From NCBI GenBank assembly GCA_964355045.1, contig CAYHCM010000002.1, forward strand, positions 17,742-81,741: a DNA stretch of 64,000 bases, read 5' to 3'. The position numbers were made by a program, and so were the translations under genes. Each line of letters opens with the position of its first letter. Within the stretch, counting starts at the first letter, position 1. Below, piece after piece: positions 38,428 through 46,357 of the stretch. The DNA is from JABWCE01 sp964355045 (GTDB lineage: Bacteria > Bacteroidota > Bacteroidia > NS11-12g > UBA9320). The notes beneath the pieces are model-generated. The model ran no database searches. It was given only the letters and a program-made list of their open reading frames with translations, and had not been told where the DNA came from.

Positions 38428-38463
38428 TTACTTTTCCAAATTTTTGCAACTTTGGAAAAGTAA
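38428..38463. terminator. 13-bp hairpin between convergent gcvH and sugar dehydrogenase genes
   Basis: TTACTTTTCCAAA pairs exactly with TTTGGAAAAGTAA across a 10-nt loop. It lies 14 bp beyond the stop codon of the minus-strand dehydrogenase gene, where a terminator is expected. Confidence 0.55.
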
Positions 38464-38476
38464 AGAGCTAACATAC

Positions 38477-39622
38477 TTACTTTATCACAATTTTCAATAT
38501 CCGGTCGTCCTCTGCTTTTGGTGTTCCCCTACCGTCCTTGTTACTCACACAAACATAAAGACATCCATCCGGCCCTTCAGCCACATCACGCAAACGTCCA
38601 TATTTGGTGGCAAAAAATTCTTCAATTCTTAAAATTTTGCGGTTATTATTTGGATTAATTATAGCCCGGTAAAGGGTTTGGCCTCTTAATCCTGTAAAAA
38701 CAAACGAGCCTTTCCATTTACCCTGCGATACAAATGTGCAACCGGCCGGAGCCCAAGTAATAGCTGAACCACTAATAGCAATAGGTGTTTCCATACCGGC
38801 TTTTGTTTCCATACCAACAATATCAGGCCAGCCATAGTTTTTACCTTTTTCAATAATATTTATTTCATCATTGCAACATCCTTTTTCGCCTGAAGGGCCA
38901 TGCTCGGTAGAAAAAAGTAAATTGCTGCCAGGCTGCCAGGCAAGCCCTTGAGCATTCCTATTGCCATACGACCAAATGTAAGATTTTGGAAAAGGATTAT
39001 CTGTAGGAATAGTGCCATCGGCATTGAGTCTTAAAATTTTTCCGTTTAAAGAGTTTAAATTTTGGGGTAAGGTTTGGTCAAAGCGGTCACCAAAACTCCA
39101 GTACAATTTTCCGTCAGGGCCAAATTTTACAGGCCCTCCATTGTGATTATTGCTGCCTATTACACTATCAATTAAAACCATATTTTCACTCCCGGTTTTG
39201 GATATTGAATTTTCAATACAGCGCACCAGCTTATTGGTGAATTTACTCCTTGGTGTTGTGTAAGTATAGGCAATATATACAAAGCCGTTGCTTGAAAAAT
39301 TAGGATCGAGGGCAATGCCTAAGAGCCCTGATTCACTTTGTTCAACCACATTGGTTAGGTCGAGCCAGGTGGTTAATACTCCATTGGTTACTACCCTTAT
39401 TCTGCCGGCACGCTCTGTAAAAAACATTCTTCCATCGGGTGCAAAAGCTATTTCCCAAGGGGTATCCAAATTTTTAATAACATCGGTTACTGTAAGCGAA
39501 TAAGTAGTGTCAATGGGAGTAATATTATCATTTTTATTATTCTTCTTTTTGCACTGGCTTTGCAAAAAAAGCAAGCTAAATAAAAGTGTTCCGAAAATAA
39601 GGAGTGTTGATTTGTGAGTCAT
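38477..39622 (-). CDS. PQQ-dependent sugar dehydrogenase (glucose/sorbosone type), lipoprotein
   Basis: A 381-residue soluble quinoprotein dehydrogenase-like beta-propeller. Start placed at ATG 39622 because the signal (STLLIFGTLLFSLLFLQSQC) with lipobox Cys follows directly; the open frame runs 18 codons further. Family motifs: LDTPWEIAFAPDGRMFFTERAGRIR, GLLGIALDPNF, NHNGGPVKFGPDGKLYWSFGD, IWSYGNRNAQGLAW, and RLRDVAEGPDGCLYV. It would oxidise aldose sugars in the periplasm with PQQ; many Bacteroidota do not make PQQ, so the substrate and cofactor are uncertain. Confidence 0.88.
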   Translation of the reverse strand: MTHKSTLLIFGTLLFSLLFLQSQCKKKNNKNDNITPIDTTYSLTVTDVIKNLDTPWEIAFAPDGRMFFTERAGRIRVVTNGVLTTWLDLTNVVEQSESGLLGIALDPNFSSNGFVYIAYTYTTPRSKFTNKLVRCIENSISKTGSENMVLIDSVIGSNNHNGGPVKFGPDGKLYWSFGDRFDQTLPQNLNSLNGKILRLNADGTIPTDNPFPKSYIWSYGNRNAQGLAWQPGSNLLFSTEHGPSGEKGCCNDEINIIEKGKNYGWPDIVGMETKAGMETPIAISGSAITWAPAGCTFVSQGKWKGSFVFTGLRGQTLYRAIINPNNNRKILRIEEFFATKYGRLRDVAEGPDGCLYVCVSNKDGRGTPKAEDDRILKIVIK

Positions 39623-39706
39623 TGTGAGGATTTTAAAGTTAATAAAAAACAGTTTTTGAAAAAAAAACCAATTCAATTTTAGGGTTTATATTTATGGTTC
39701 TCTATG

Positions 39707-40117
39707 TTATCGAAATATATAATTATCGGCACTCCATTTTCCGGGGCCTGAAATAAATAATGTTACATAAGCAGCCAAATAAAGAAATGCCAATTCACCA
39801 TCGCCGAAAATATCGCCATTATGTGAATCAAAAGCAGCCACCATCATTGCAATTATTAAGGGAATTAACGCCAATCGGGTAAATAATCCTGAAATTAATA
39901 ATAAGGCGCAAAAAAATTCAGCACCAATAACCAAGGCCAATGAAATTTCATCGCCCAAACCTAAAAAATTCATAAAGTCACCCGACTTTTCGCTATAATT
40001 AATCAGTTTTTTATATCCATGCGGAACCATTATCAAACCGGCTGCTACCCTAAGAATTAATAGAGAAACGTTTAATCTTTGTTCAGAATGATTTGGCAAT
40101 AAAAATTTTTTAAACAT
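39707..40117 (-). CDS. DoxX family membrane protein
   Basis: A 136-residue protein with four predicted membrane helices and the DoxX-type start LLILRVAAGLIMVPHGYKKL; then AEFFCALLLISGLFTRLALIPLI and a final ISGPGKWSADN. DoxX/MauG-like small membrane proteins are linked to redox or quinone processes, but the role of this one is not known. It is a single gene in front of the REP cluster. Confidence 0.88.
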   Translation of the reverse strand: MFKKFLLPNHSEQRLNVSLLILRVAAGLIMVPHGYKKLINYSEKSGDFMNFLGLGDEISLALVIGAEFFCALLLISGLFTRLALIPLIIAMMVAAFDSHNGDIFGDGELAFLYLAAYVTLFISGPGKWSADNYIFR

Positions 40118-40170
40118 GTTTCAAAAGTAATAAATTTAGGCCCGATTTAAGAAAGCTGAAAATTAAAGTT

Positions 40171-40203
40171 AGGGAAAGCTTCGCTTGGAGCGAAGCCTTC
40201 CCT
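40171..40203. repeat. REP palindrome cluster 1 (upstream of REP transposase)
   Basis: AGGGAA-x-GCTTCGCT and AGCGAAGCCTTCCCT face each other over a 3-nt loop, 20 bp before the RAYT start codon. It is a variant of the AAGGAAGGCTTCGCT unit found inside and after that gene. Confidence 0.75.
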
Positions 40204-40223
40204 CAAAACCTTCCCTTTCCAAA

Positions 40224-40991
40224 ATGAAAACAAATATAAAACCCATGCAACCAGATGCCTTTTACCATGTTTATAATCGTGGAATCAATGGTGAGGATAT
40301 TTTTAAAGAAGAACGCAACTACCCTTATTTTCTTCAAAAGTATGCTCTATTTTTAGACGGAGTTGCCGACACATATGCCTATTGTTTACTTAAAAACCAT
40401 TTTTATCTTTTGATACAGACACGTTCAGAATAGGAAATTAGAGAGAGATTAAGGGGAAAGGGAATTTCAAAAAAGGAAGGCTTCGCTGTTTCCCCAAAGG
40501 AAGGCTTCGCTCCAAGCGAAGCCTTCCTTGCCCCACCAAGCGAAGCCTTCCTTAACCCATCAAGCGAAGCCTTCCTTAACCCACCAAGCGAAGCCTTCCT
40601 TAAAAAAACAAAACAGGATAAACCAATATCCTGGATAATTGGGAATGCCTTTTCAAGTCTTTTCAAAAGTTATGCCCAATCCATCAATATATCCTTTGAC
40701 CGAGCAGGTGGTCTTTTTGAAGAACCATTTCGAAGAATTTTGGTAAATAGCGATTCCTACTTTACAGAATTGATATATTATATCCATCACAATCCACAAA
40801 GGCATGGTTTTGTAAAAGATTTCAGAGATTACCCTCATTCTTCTTATCATACTTTATTACATACTGCTCCAACCATATTGAAAAGAAATGAAGTATTAAA
40901 TTGGTTTGGTGGTAAAAATGAATTTGAAAAATTTCATTTAGAAAATCATATAATGGGAAATTTAGATAAATTTGAAATTGAGTTTGACTGA
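40224..40991 (+). pseudogene. REP-associated tyrosine transposase (RAYT, IS200-like), interrupted
   Basis: RAYT proteins are single-strand DNA nucleases of the HUH/Y1 class that act on REP palindromes. ATG at 40224 opens MQPDAFYHVYNRGINGEDIF; the frame is stopped by TAG at 40431-40433 (codon 70) and then stays open, in the same frame, to 40991. The C-terminal half reads IGNAFSSLFKSYAQSIN, RAGGLFEEPFRR and YYIHHNPQRHGFV, carrying the likely catalytic Tyr. The HUH motif is HFY where HxH is expected, so the second His is lost. About 45 codons in the middle are made of in-frame REP units (PSEAFL repeats). Broken by one nonsense and one catalytic change. Confidence 0.85.
40473..40601. repeat. REP cluster 2: six units inside the RAYT reading frame
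   Basis: Two AAGGAAGGCTTCGCT units (40473-40487, 40497-40511) face four AGCGAAGCCTTCCTT units starting at 40515, 40539, 40563 and 40587, an exact 24-bp period. Because 24 is a multiple of three, they translate in frame as SEAFLNPP-like repeats in the transposase. Adjacent inverted units form stable stems. Confidence 0.88.
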
Positions 40992-41003
40992 GGAGGTTGG
41001 TCA

Positions 41004-41060
41004 AAGGAAGGCTTCGCTCAAAGCGAAGCCTTCCTTAATGAACAAAGCGAAGTCTTCCTT
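41004..41060. repeat. REP cluster 3 (between RAYT and paaN)
   Basis: One AAGGAAGGCTTCGCT unit (41004-41018), then AGCGAAGCCTTCCTT at 41022-41036 and a one-mismatch copy at 41046-41060, again 24 bp apart. It ends 31 bp before the paaN start codon and carries part of the spurious N-terminal extension of that frame. Confidence 0.85.
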
Positions 41061-41076
41061 TGAAAATAAAAAAAAC

Positions 41077-41084
41077 TATCTTTG
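41077..41084 (+). promoter_or_regulatory. Putative -7 box for paaN
   Basis: TATCTTTG matches TAnnTTTG 7 bp before the ATG at 41092, implying a leaderless or almost leaderless mRNA. The only upstream TTTG (41059-41062) is 14 bp away, shorter than usual, and lies at the edge of a REP unit. Confidence 0.45.
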
Positions 41085-41091
41085 CCGCCGA

Positions 41092-42735
41092 ATGCACCTT
41101 TTTAATAAGCACAAAGAATTAATATACGAAGCCGTTGAATCGCTTGCCAGTCGCAGTTTTCATACTGTTTATTATGATAATCCCAAAGAATATTCAGAAC
41201 AGGAAAGTGGAGACGGTTTAGCCGCGTTTCAAGCAAGATTTAATACAAATTTTAACGATTTAAATGTTAAGAGTGATGAATGGGTGGGTGAAGAAGTTTC
41301 GCCTTATCTCCAAACAGGCCTTGGAATCCGCTATCCGTATTTACCTTTAGCATCGTTAATAGCCAATGCACATGAAGGCTGGAAATCATGGCGTCATATT
41401 GAAATGGATGAACGGGCAGGTATTTTAACTGAAGCCCTCGAAAGGATTAAACTCCGTTTTTTTGAATTGGCTCATGCCGGCATGCACACCACAGGCCAGG
41501 GATTTATGATGGCTTTTCAAGCCACCGGTCCGCATGCCTGCGACAGGGCATTGGAAGCCATAGCTGTTGGTTTTGATGAAATGAAACGTTTTCCGGAACA
41601 GGTGAAATGGGAAAAATGGGTTGGTTCAAAAGCAATTCCGGTTCGTAAAACATGGAAAGCAATTCCCAAAGGAATAAGTTTAGTTATAGGTTGTTCTACA
41701 TTTCCAACCTGGAACAGTATGCCCGGCATTTTTGCGAGCCTGATTACAGGAAATCCTGTTATTGTTAAACCTCATCCCAAGTCGGTTCTTCCAATAGCCA
41801 TAGTGGTAGCCGAAATACGAAATTTATTAAAAGAATCAGGATTGAGAATGGATGCAATTCAATTAGCACCTGATACAACCGCTCATCCCTTAACAAAAAA
41901 ATTGGCCGAACACCCTAATGTCAAATTAATAGACTATACGGGAAACAGCAAATTTGGAAATTATTTAGAAGCATTACTGAAGGTTACATTTACCGAAAAA
42001 TCGGCCATTAATCCGGTTATTATTGACTCAACCAATGATATAGAATCACTGGTAAACAATCTTGCATTCAGCATTTCATTATATTCAAGGCAGATGTGTA
42101 CTGCGCCTCAAAATATTTATATACCAGCTTCAGGAATTAAAATAACCGGAGGAACAGTAACATTTGAAGATTTTTGCGACCGGCTTAATGAAGCCATTAA
42201 TAATTTATTAAATGCCAAATGGGGACCTTCAACTCTGGGATGTGTGCAAAATGATAACACATTGAAAATGGTAAAAGAGGTTTCAATGTCTTTAGGAACA
42301 ACCTTAAATGAAGGCAAACCCTTTAAAATGCCTGAGTTTGAAAATGCCCGAACCCAGTCTATCAGAATATTGGCTGTGGATAGTGGCAAACAGGAAATAT
42401 TTCAGCGCGAAATATTTGGACCCATGGTATTTGTAATAAAAACAGAAAATACGGCGAAAAGCATTGAATTGGCTTTACGGGGCGCCGAACAATCGGGGGC
42501 AATAACCTGTTTGGTTCATAGCACTGATTTTATGTTGAACAAGGAAATTGAAGAACAGTTTAATAACGCTTTTATTCCTGTATCATTCAATTTTGCAGGT
42601 CAGGTTTATGTTAATCAGCATGCCGCTTTTTCTGATTTGCACGGGTCGGGAGGAAATGCCTCAGGCAATGCTTCGTTTGTTGATCCCGGTTTTATTACAC
42701 GGCGATTTGTTTGGATAGGCAACCGTTATATGTAA
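41092..42735 (+). CDS. paaN: PaaN-type aldehyde dehydrogenase family protein
   Basis: A 547-residue aldehyde dehydrogenase-like protein of the phenylacetate-degradation PaaN type: IPKGISLVIGCSTFPTWNSMPGIF (read in parts), NPVIVKPHPKSVLPIA, YTGNSKFG, and the catalytic Cys336 in SRQMCTAPQNIY; the Glu region is HVKL/IDYTG-like. The C-terminus has HGSGGNASGNASF. No hydratase domain is fused. Start set at ATG 41092 rather than the upstream in-frame start at 40972, because the first 40 codons lie in REP repeats and an excellent -7 box sits before 41092. No other paa genes are nearby, so its substrate may differ. Confidence 0.88.
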   Translation: MHLFNKHKELIYEAVESLASRSFHTVYYDNPKEYSEQESGDGLAAFQARFNTNFNDLNVKSDEWVGEEVSPYLQTGLGIRYPYLPLASLIANAHEGWKSWRHIEMDERAGILTEALERIKLRFFELAHAGMHTTGQGFMMAFQATGPHACDRALEAIAVGFDEMKRFPEQVKWEKWVGSKAIPVRKTWKAIPKGISLVIGCSTFPTWNSMPGIFASLITGNPVIVKPHPKSVLPIAIVVAEIRNLLKESGLRMDAIQLAPDTTAHPLTKKLAEHPNVKLIDYTGNSKFGNYLEALLKVTFTEKSAINPVIIDSTNDIESLVNNLAFSISLYSRQMCTAPQNIYIPASGIKITGGTVTFEDFCDRLNEAINNLLNAKWGPSTLGCVQNDNTLKMVKEVSMSLGTTLNEGKPFKMPEFENARTQSIRILAVDSGKQEIFQREIFGPMVFVIKTENTAKSIELALRGAEQSGAITCLVHSTDFMLNKEIEEQFNNAFIPVSFNFAGQVYVNQHAAFSDLHGSGGNASGNASFVDPGFITRRFVWIGNRYM

Positions 42736-42741
42736 TCTTTT

Positions 42742-43509
42742 TTGGCACACTCGGTTTCACATAATCTTTTTATAGAACTTAATGGCACGGATTTAACGAT
42801 TGCCACGGTAAAAAAAGATGGATTGGTTGTTGACTTACAGTTTTTTCCAAAAGTTGATAAGTCTGCGCTTGATATTATTTTGACTGAGTTGCCTGAAATA
42901 TATTCAGATATTACGCTGTTAATTCGGAACAAAAATTTTATCACAATCCCCGAAAGTTTTTATGCATCAGATATATCAGAAATTTATAAACTGAGTTATA
43001 ATCTGCCCGAAAATGACAGCGTATGGTTAGATAAATCAGAGTATAACATAGGAATTGCATATAGTGTCGAAATCAGTCTTGCCGATTCAATGGCCGTTAA
43101 ATTTTCAAGACTAAAAATAAAACATGAAGCAACTGTAATTCTTTCCAAACTCTTTAGGGAAGTGAATTTTAAACAATCCCGAATTTTAATATCTATTAAC
43201 AACGGCAACCTTATCATTTATGCAATAAACGAAGGCAAACTGGTATTATGCAACCTTTATAGTACAAAAGCCAACGATGATATTTTTTACTTTGTAATGC
43301 TTGCTATTGAGCAATTGCATTTTTTGCCGGGTGAAACAGAATTGGTAATATTAGGCGAGCCTCCAAACAGAAATGAATTATTTGAGTTGTTCAAAAATTA
43401 TATAAATGAAATAAACATATGGTTGGAAGATTATCAAACCGACCCTGATTTAAAAAACGCATCGGTTCTGTCGCATTCTTTTGCCCTACAAACCCTGATA
43501 TGCGAATAA
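42742..43509 (+). CDS. DUF3822 family protein
   Basis: A 255-residue Bacteroidota-specific protein, recognised as DUF3822 mainly by the order DUF3822-rsmD and features such as LFIELNGTDLTIATVKKDG and HFLPGETELVILGEP. It has an actin-like (two-lobed) feel but no clear nucleotide motif. Only TTG (42742) fits as a start, since an in-frame stop lies at 42733-42735, which is also the paaN stop. It overlaps rsmD by 10 bp. Function unknown. Confidence 0.8.
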   Translation: MAHSVSHNLFIELNGTDLTIATVKKDGLVVDLQFFPKVDKSALDIILTELPEIYSDITLLIRNKNFITIPESFYASDISEIYKLSYNLPENDSVWLDKSEYNIGIAYSVEISLADSMAVKFSRLKIKHEATVILSKLFREVNFKQSRILISINNGNLIIYAINEGKLVLCNLYSTKANDDIFYFVMLAIEQLHFLPGETELVILGEPPNRNELFELFKNYINEINIWLEDYQTDPDLKNASVLSHSFALQTLICE

Positions 43510-44033
43510 TCGGAGGTCAATACAAAGGTTTCCGTTTTGAACCACCGGCCAAATTAAGTGCACGACCAACCACCGACCGGGCTAAGGAATCATTACTAAA
43601 TATTTTATTATCAAATTATGGAATTGAAAATAAAAATTGTCTAGATCTGTTTAGCGGTACGGGAAACATTGCATACGAAATGGCTTCACACGGGGCCTTA
43701 TCAGTAACGGCGCTCGACCTTAATTTTAACTCTGCAGAATTCATAAAAAAGACTTTTGATACCCTTGGATTCAAAAATTTTAAAGTTATAAAATCAGATG
43801 TGTTTAAATGGCTAAAACAAAACCAAACTTCACATTACGAGTTAATATTTGCGGACCCGCCTTATGATCATATAGCTATGCGCCAATTACCTGAACTGAT
43901 TTTTAACACAGATTTATTAAGCCCTGAAGGAATATTAATTATTGAACACCGCACGTCCTTTACCTTTCAAAATACAGAGCTGAAATATCACAGGGATTAT
44001 GGTCAATCACGATTTTCTTTTTTTAGTAAATAA
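43500..44033 (+). CDS. rsmD: 16S rRNA (guanine(966)-N(2))-methyltransferase RsmD
   Basis: A 177-residue SAM-dependent methyltransferase that modifies G966 of 16S rRNA. Motifs: MRIIGGQYKGFRFEPP (start), ARPTTDRAKESLLNIL, LDLFSGTGNIAYE (SAM site), and FADPPYDH (catalytic DPPY). Length is typical. The start overlaps the DUF3822 gene, suggesting translational coupling. Confidence 0.95.
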   Translation: MRIIGGQYKGFRFEPPAKLSARPTTDRAKESLLNILLSNYGIENKNCLDLFSGTGNIAYEMASHGALSVTALDLNFNSAEFIKKTFDTLGFKNFKVIKSDVFKWLKQNQTSHYELIFADPPYDHIAMRQLPELIFNTDLLSPEGILIIEHRTSFTFQNTELKYHRDYGQSRFSFFSK

Positions 44034-44064
44034 AAATTGCAAAGCCTATTTTTGTCGTACAATT

Positions 44065-44153
44065 TTGCCACTAAAACACCAAAGCACAAAGTCCCACTAA
44101 ATTTAGTTTTTTATTTTTTTGTGAAATTTAGTGTCTTCGTGTTTTTGTGGCAA
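44065..44153. repeat. Imperfect palindrome upstream of OsmC gene
   Basis: Outer arms TTGCCAC (44065-44071) and GTGGCAA (44147-44153); inner arms CACTAAATTT (44095-44104) and AAATTTAGTG (44124-44133). The arms share a further AAACAC/GTGTTT segment. It ends 25 bp before the OsmC ATG. A TATTTTTG at 44047-44054 might be its -7 box. Confidence 0.55.
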
Positions 44154-44178
44154 CTACCAAAAAAAACAGCGATTAAAT

Positions 44179-44592
44179 ATGAAAAGAAATGCAACAGCCG
44201 TATGGCAAGGAAGTGGAAAAGAAGGCAGCGGACACCTGACCACACAAAGTACCGTATTGAACAAAACCCAATATTCATTCATCAGCCGGTTTGCTGATGG
44301 AATAGGGACCAATCCGGAAGAATTGGTAGCTGCAGCGCATGCCGGGTGTTTTACAATGAAGCTGAGTTTTGTTTTGGGCGGGGCAGGATATACCCCTGAA
44401 AATTTGGAAACCAAATGCACCATTACTCTGGAAGAAGGAAAAATAACAGGCTCTCATCTGGTTTTAAATGCCAAAGTAGAAGGAATTACGGAAGAGAAAT
44501 TTGCTGAATTATTGAAAGATGCCGAAGACAATTGTTTAATTTCAAATTTGCTCAACACCAGAATTACGGTAGAATACACCCTTAATTCTTAA
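44179..44592 (+). CDS. OsmC family peroxiredoxin
   Basis: A 137-residue OsmC/Ohr-type protein that reduces organic hydroperoxides through a reactive cysteine pair: Cys57 in AAHAGCFTM and Cys119 in DNCLISNLL. Also GIGTNPEELVAAAHA. Start set at ATG 44179 (KRNATAVWQGSGKEG), the standard OsmC N-terminus; the open frame extends 16 codons upstream into an intergenic palindrome. Confidence 0.92.
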   Translation: MKRNATAVWQGSGKEGSGHLTTQSTVLNKTQYSFISRFADGIGTNPEELVAAAHAGCFTMKLSFVLGGAGYTPENLETKCTITLEEGKITGSHLVLNAKVEGITEEKFAELLKDAEDNCLISNLLNTRITVEYTLNS

Positions 44593-44616
44593 AAATATTT
44601 TTAAACTTTTTAAATC

Positions 44617-45054
44617 ATGCCAACTGAGGCTATCCAGCGGTTAGAATTTTTATGTAATATCCTTCCTCCCCTTCTCAATAAATTAGAAGAGAAAGATTTT
44701 TCATTTAAACCAAACCCTGAAAAATGGAGTAAAAAAGAAATCCTTGGCCACCTTATTGATAGTGCTACGAATAATCATCAACGATTTATCAGGGCGCAGT
44801 TTCAGGAAGTTCCAACAATAGTGTATGACCAAAATAATTGGAATAAATACAGCCATTACTCTAATATGGATTCAAAACACGTTATATCGTTTTGGGAAAT
44901 TTATAACCGGCATTTACTGAAAATTGTGAAAGCAATTCCTTCAGAAAACCTTGAAAGAGAATGTCAAACAGAAAGCCGGGTAACTTTAGAGTGGCTGATT
45001 GACGATTATGTAAAGCATTTGGAACATCATTTAAGGCAGATTTTGGATTATTAA
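44617..45054 (+). CDS. DinB-like family protein
   Basis: A 145-residue four-helix bundle of the DinB/YfiT group. Likely metal-binding His residues are in KEILGHLIDSATNNHQRF (about 46-63) and VKHLEHHLRQI (about 132-142). Many members are metal-dependent thiol transferases, but the substrate is unknown here. It follows the OsmC gene by 24 bp on the same strand and may be in the same transcript. Confidence 0.88.
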   Translation: MPTEAIQRLEFLCNILPPLLNKLEEKDFSFKPNPEKWSKKEILGHLIDSATNNHQRFIRAQFQEVPTIVYDQNNWNKYSHYSNMDSKHVISFWEIYNRHLLKIVKAIPSENLERECQTESRVTLEWLIDDYVKHLEHHLRQILDY

Positions 45055-45094
45055 CCAAACTACTGAAACTGATAAGGCTTAAAAAATTTAATCC

Positions 45095-45661
45095 TTAAAA
45101 ATCTTCCGCCAAAGCAATAAAATTATAATTACCTTCACCTACAAATTTTTTCAAATGGGCAATTATTAGTTTTGGATTATCGTTAGGGCCTTGGCAATAC
45201 AACGGTTTACCTTGATACCCAAACTCGATCTCATCTATGCCCTCATCAATCAATGATACGTCCAATACATTTTCGGCAAATGCAAAATCTTTGTGGGGTT
45301 CAAAACCAAATTCAGCAGCATAATCAATAGCACCGTAAATTAAATTATGGGCAAATGTAGGTGAAACCTGCATAGCTCCTGATTCATATGAATTTTTAAG
45401 TCTGTCATATTCTTCATCGCGCAAATGACAATTACAAAAGGCATTTTTCACTCCAAGACAATTCAAATCCACACAAAAAAAACCAATTGTGTATTTGCCA
45501 CCGGATTCCTGGCGCACTATTAAAACATTTGTCATTCCCAATGTTTTATAATTTGTTTCAATGTAACATTCAGTTATTGGGAGGTTTTTGGCTCTTTGTA
45601 AAATGTAATTTCGGGGGCTTAAAAATTCTTGTTTGTTTTTCAAAATATATGTTTGATGCAA
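45095..45661 (-). CDS. Uncharacterised conserved protein
   Basis: A 188-residue soluble protein with a region of the type V-L-I-VRQE-GKY-GFFCVDLNCLGVKNAF (read in parts, about 48-78) and YAAEFGFEPHKDFAFAE (about 117-133), plus FGYQGKPLYCQGP. I recall such a domain in uncharacterised proteins with SEC-C or similar motifs, but cannot name it with certainty. No signal peptide. Several conserved Cys (CNCHL). It is convergent with the upstream genes. Confidence 0.6.
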   Translation of the reverse strand: MHQTYILKNKQEFLSPRNYILQRAKNLPITECYIETNYKTLGMTNVLIVRQESGGKYTIGFFCVDLNCLGVKNAFCNCHLRDEEYDRLKNSYESGAMQVSPTFAHNLIYGAIDYAAEFGFEPHKDFAFAENVLDVSLIDEGIDEIEFGYQGKPLYCQGPNDNPKLIIAHLKKFVGEGNYNFIALAEDF

Positions 45662-45769
45662 TTTTAAAGATTTATTTTTACTCTTTATTTAAAGTTTGTT
45701 AACAAAAAATTAATAGTCTAAAGTGATAAAATAATAGCCAGTGTAAGAATAGTTAAACCAGATTATTAT

Positions 45770-45922
45770 GTGAAAACAGAGTTGCCATATGTTAATAAAA
45801 TGAATATAACTGTACCAGAGATGGTAAAAAATAGCATATCCTTTTATTTAGTTTTGAGCCATGGTATTTCTAACGTAGATGGAACTGCTTACTTGCATTT
45901 TAAACCTAAAATTTTAAAATAA
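45770..45922 (+). CDS. Possible small protein (GTG start)
   Basis: A 50-residue frame from GTG 45770 or, internally, ATG 45800 (40 residues: NITVPEMVKN...HFKPKILK). It ends 8 bp before the next gene, ATG 45931. No family recognised; it might be a decayed 5' part of the neighbouring gene or just an open frame. Weak support. Confidence 0.25.
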   Translation: MKTELPYVNKMNITVPEMVKNSISFYLVLSHGISNVDGTAYLHFKPKILK

Positions 45923-45930
45923 AAAATTGT

Positions 45931-46317
45931 ATGTGGGTACATTCTCCGACACCAATAAAATTAGGTAAATACGAAAAGGATAAGGTACTTGCTATTGCAA
46001 AAAAGTTCATTGACGCTTCAGACCGGCTTTCTAAAATTGTCAATAGAATTGAAATACGTTCAGGGCGAGTTTATTTTTTTTATCTTTATGAGCCTTATAT
46101 ACCAAAAGAAAGTGATGGAGTTTATTTTATTAAACCATTAATAGACGGGAAATATCTTGAATTTCCGCTGGCGAGGATTACACTTTTCGATAAAGGTTAT
46201 TCGAATTGCAGTACTGATTGGAAACGACCAAATGACCAATGGGTATCGCTATTTAATGGTACATTAGTTGAATGTTTTCAATTTGTTGAAGACAGAGAGG
46301 AATGGTTTTCAGCTTAG
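45931..46317 (+). CDS. Hypothetical protein, possibly DUF3024-like
   Basis: A 128-residue protein. The middle (VNRIEIRSGRVYFFYLYEPYIP) and end (LARITLFDKGYSNCSTDWKRPNDQW) resemble DUF3024-type small domains, which have an IR..YxI..G..V.IFE core and a W-rich C-terminus; this is a weak match by eye. ATG 45931. Part of a plus-strand run with the Cys-rich TPR protein (46358) and the acidic protein (47371). Confidence 0.5.
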   Translation: MWVHSPTPIKLGKYEKDKVLAIAKKFIDASDRLSKIVNRIEIRSGRVYFFYLYEPYIPKESDGVYFIKPLIDGKYLEFPLARITLFDKGYSNCSTDWKRPNDQWVSLFNGTLVECFQFVEDREEWFSA

Positions 46318-46357
46318 AAAATGACTTTTTAAAACCCTTAATTTATTCTAAAAAAAA

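Noticed and set aside
40515..40601. 24-bp tandem repeats as a CRISPR array
   Set aside because: No unique spacers: the units follow each other directly, and they are REP palindromes next to a RAYT gene.
40403..40666. Minus-strand frame with KASLGGLRKASL repeats
   Set aside because: It is the complement of the REP array, with no signal of its own.
40972..41091. N-terminal extension of PaaN
   Set aside because: Encoded by REP units and without similarity; a -7 box and the ATG at 41092 give the usual start.
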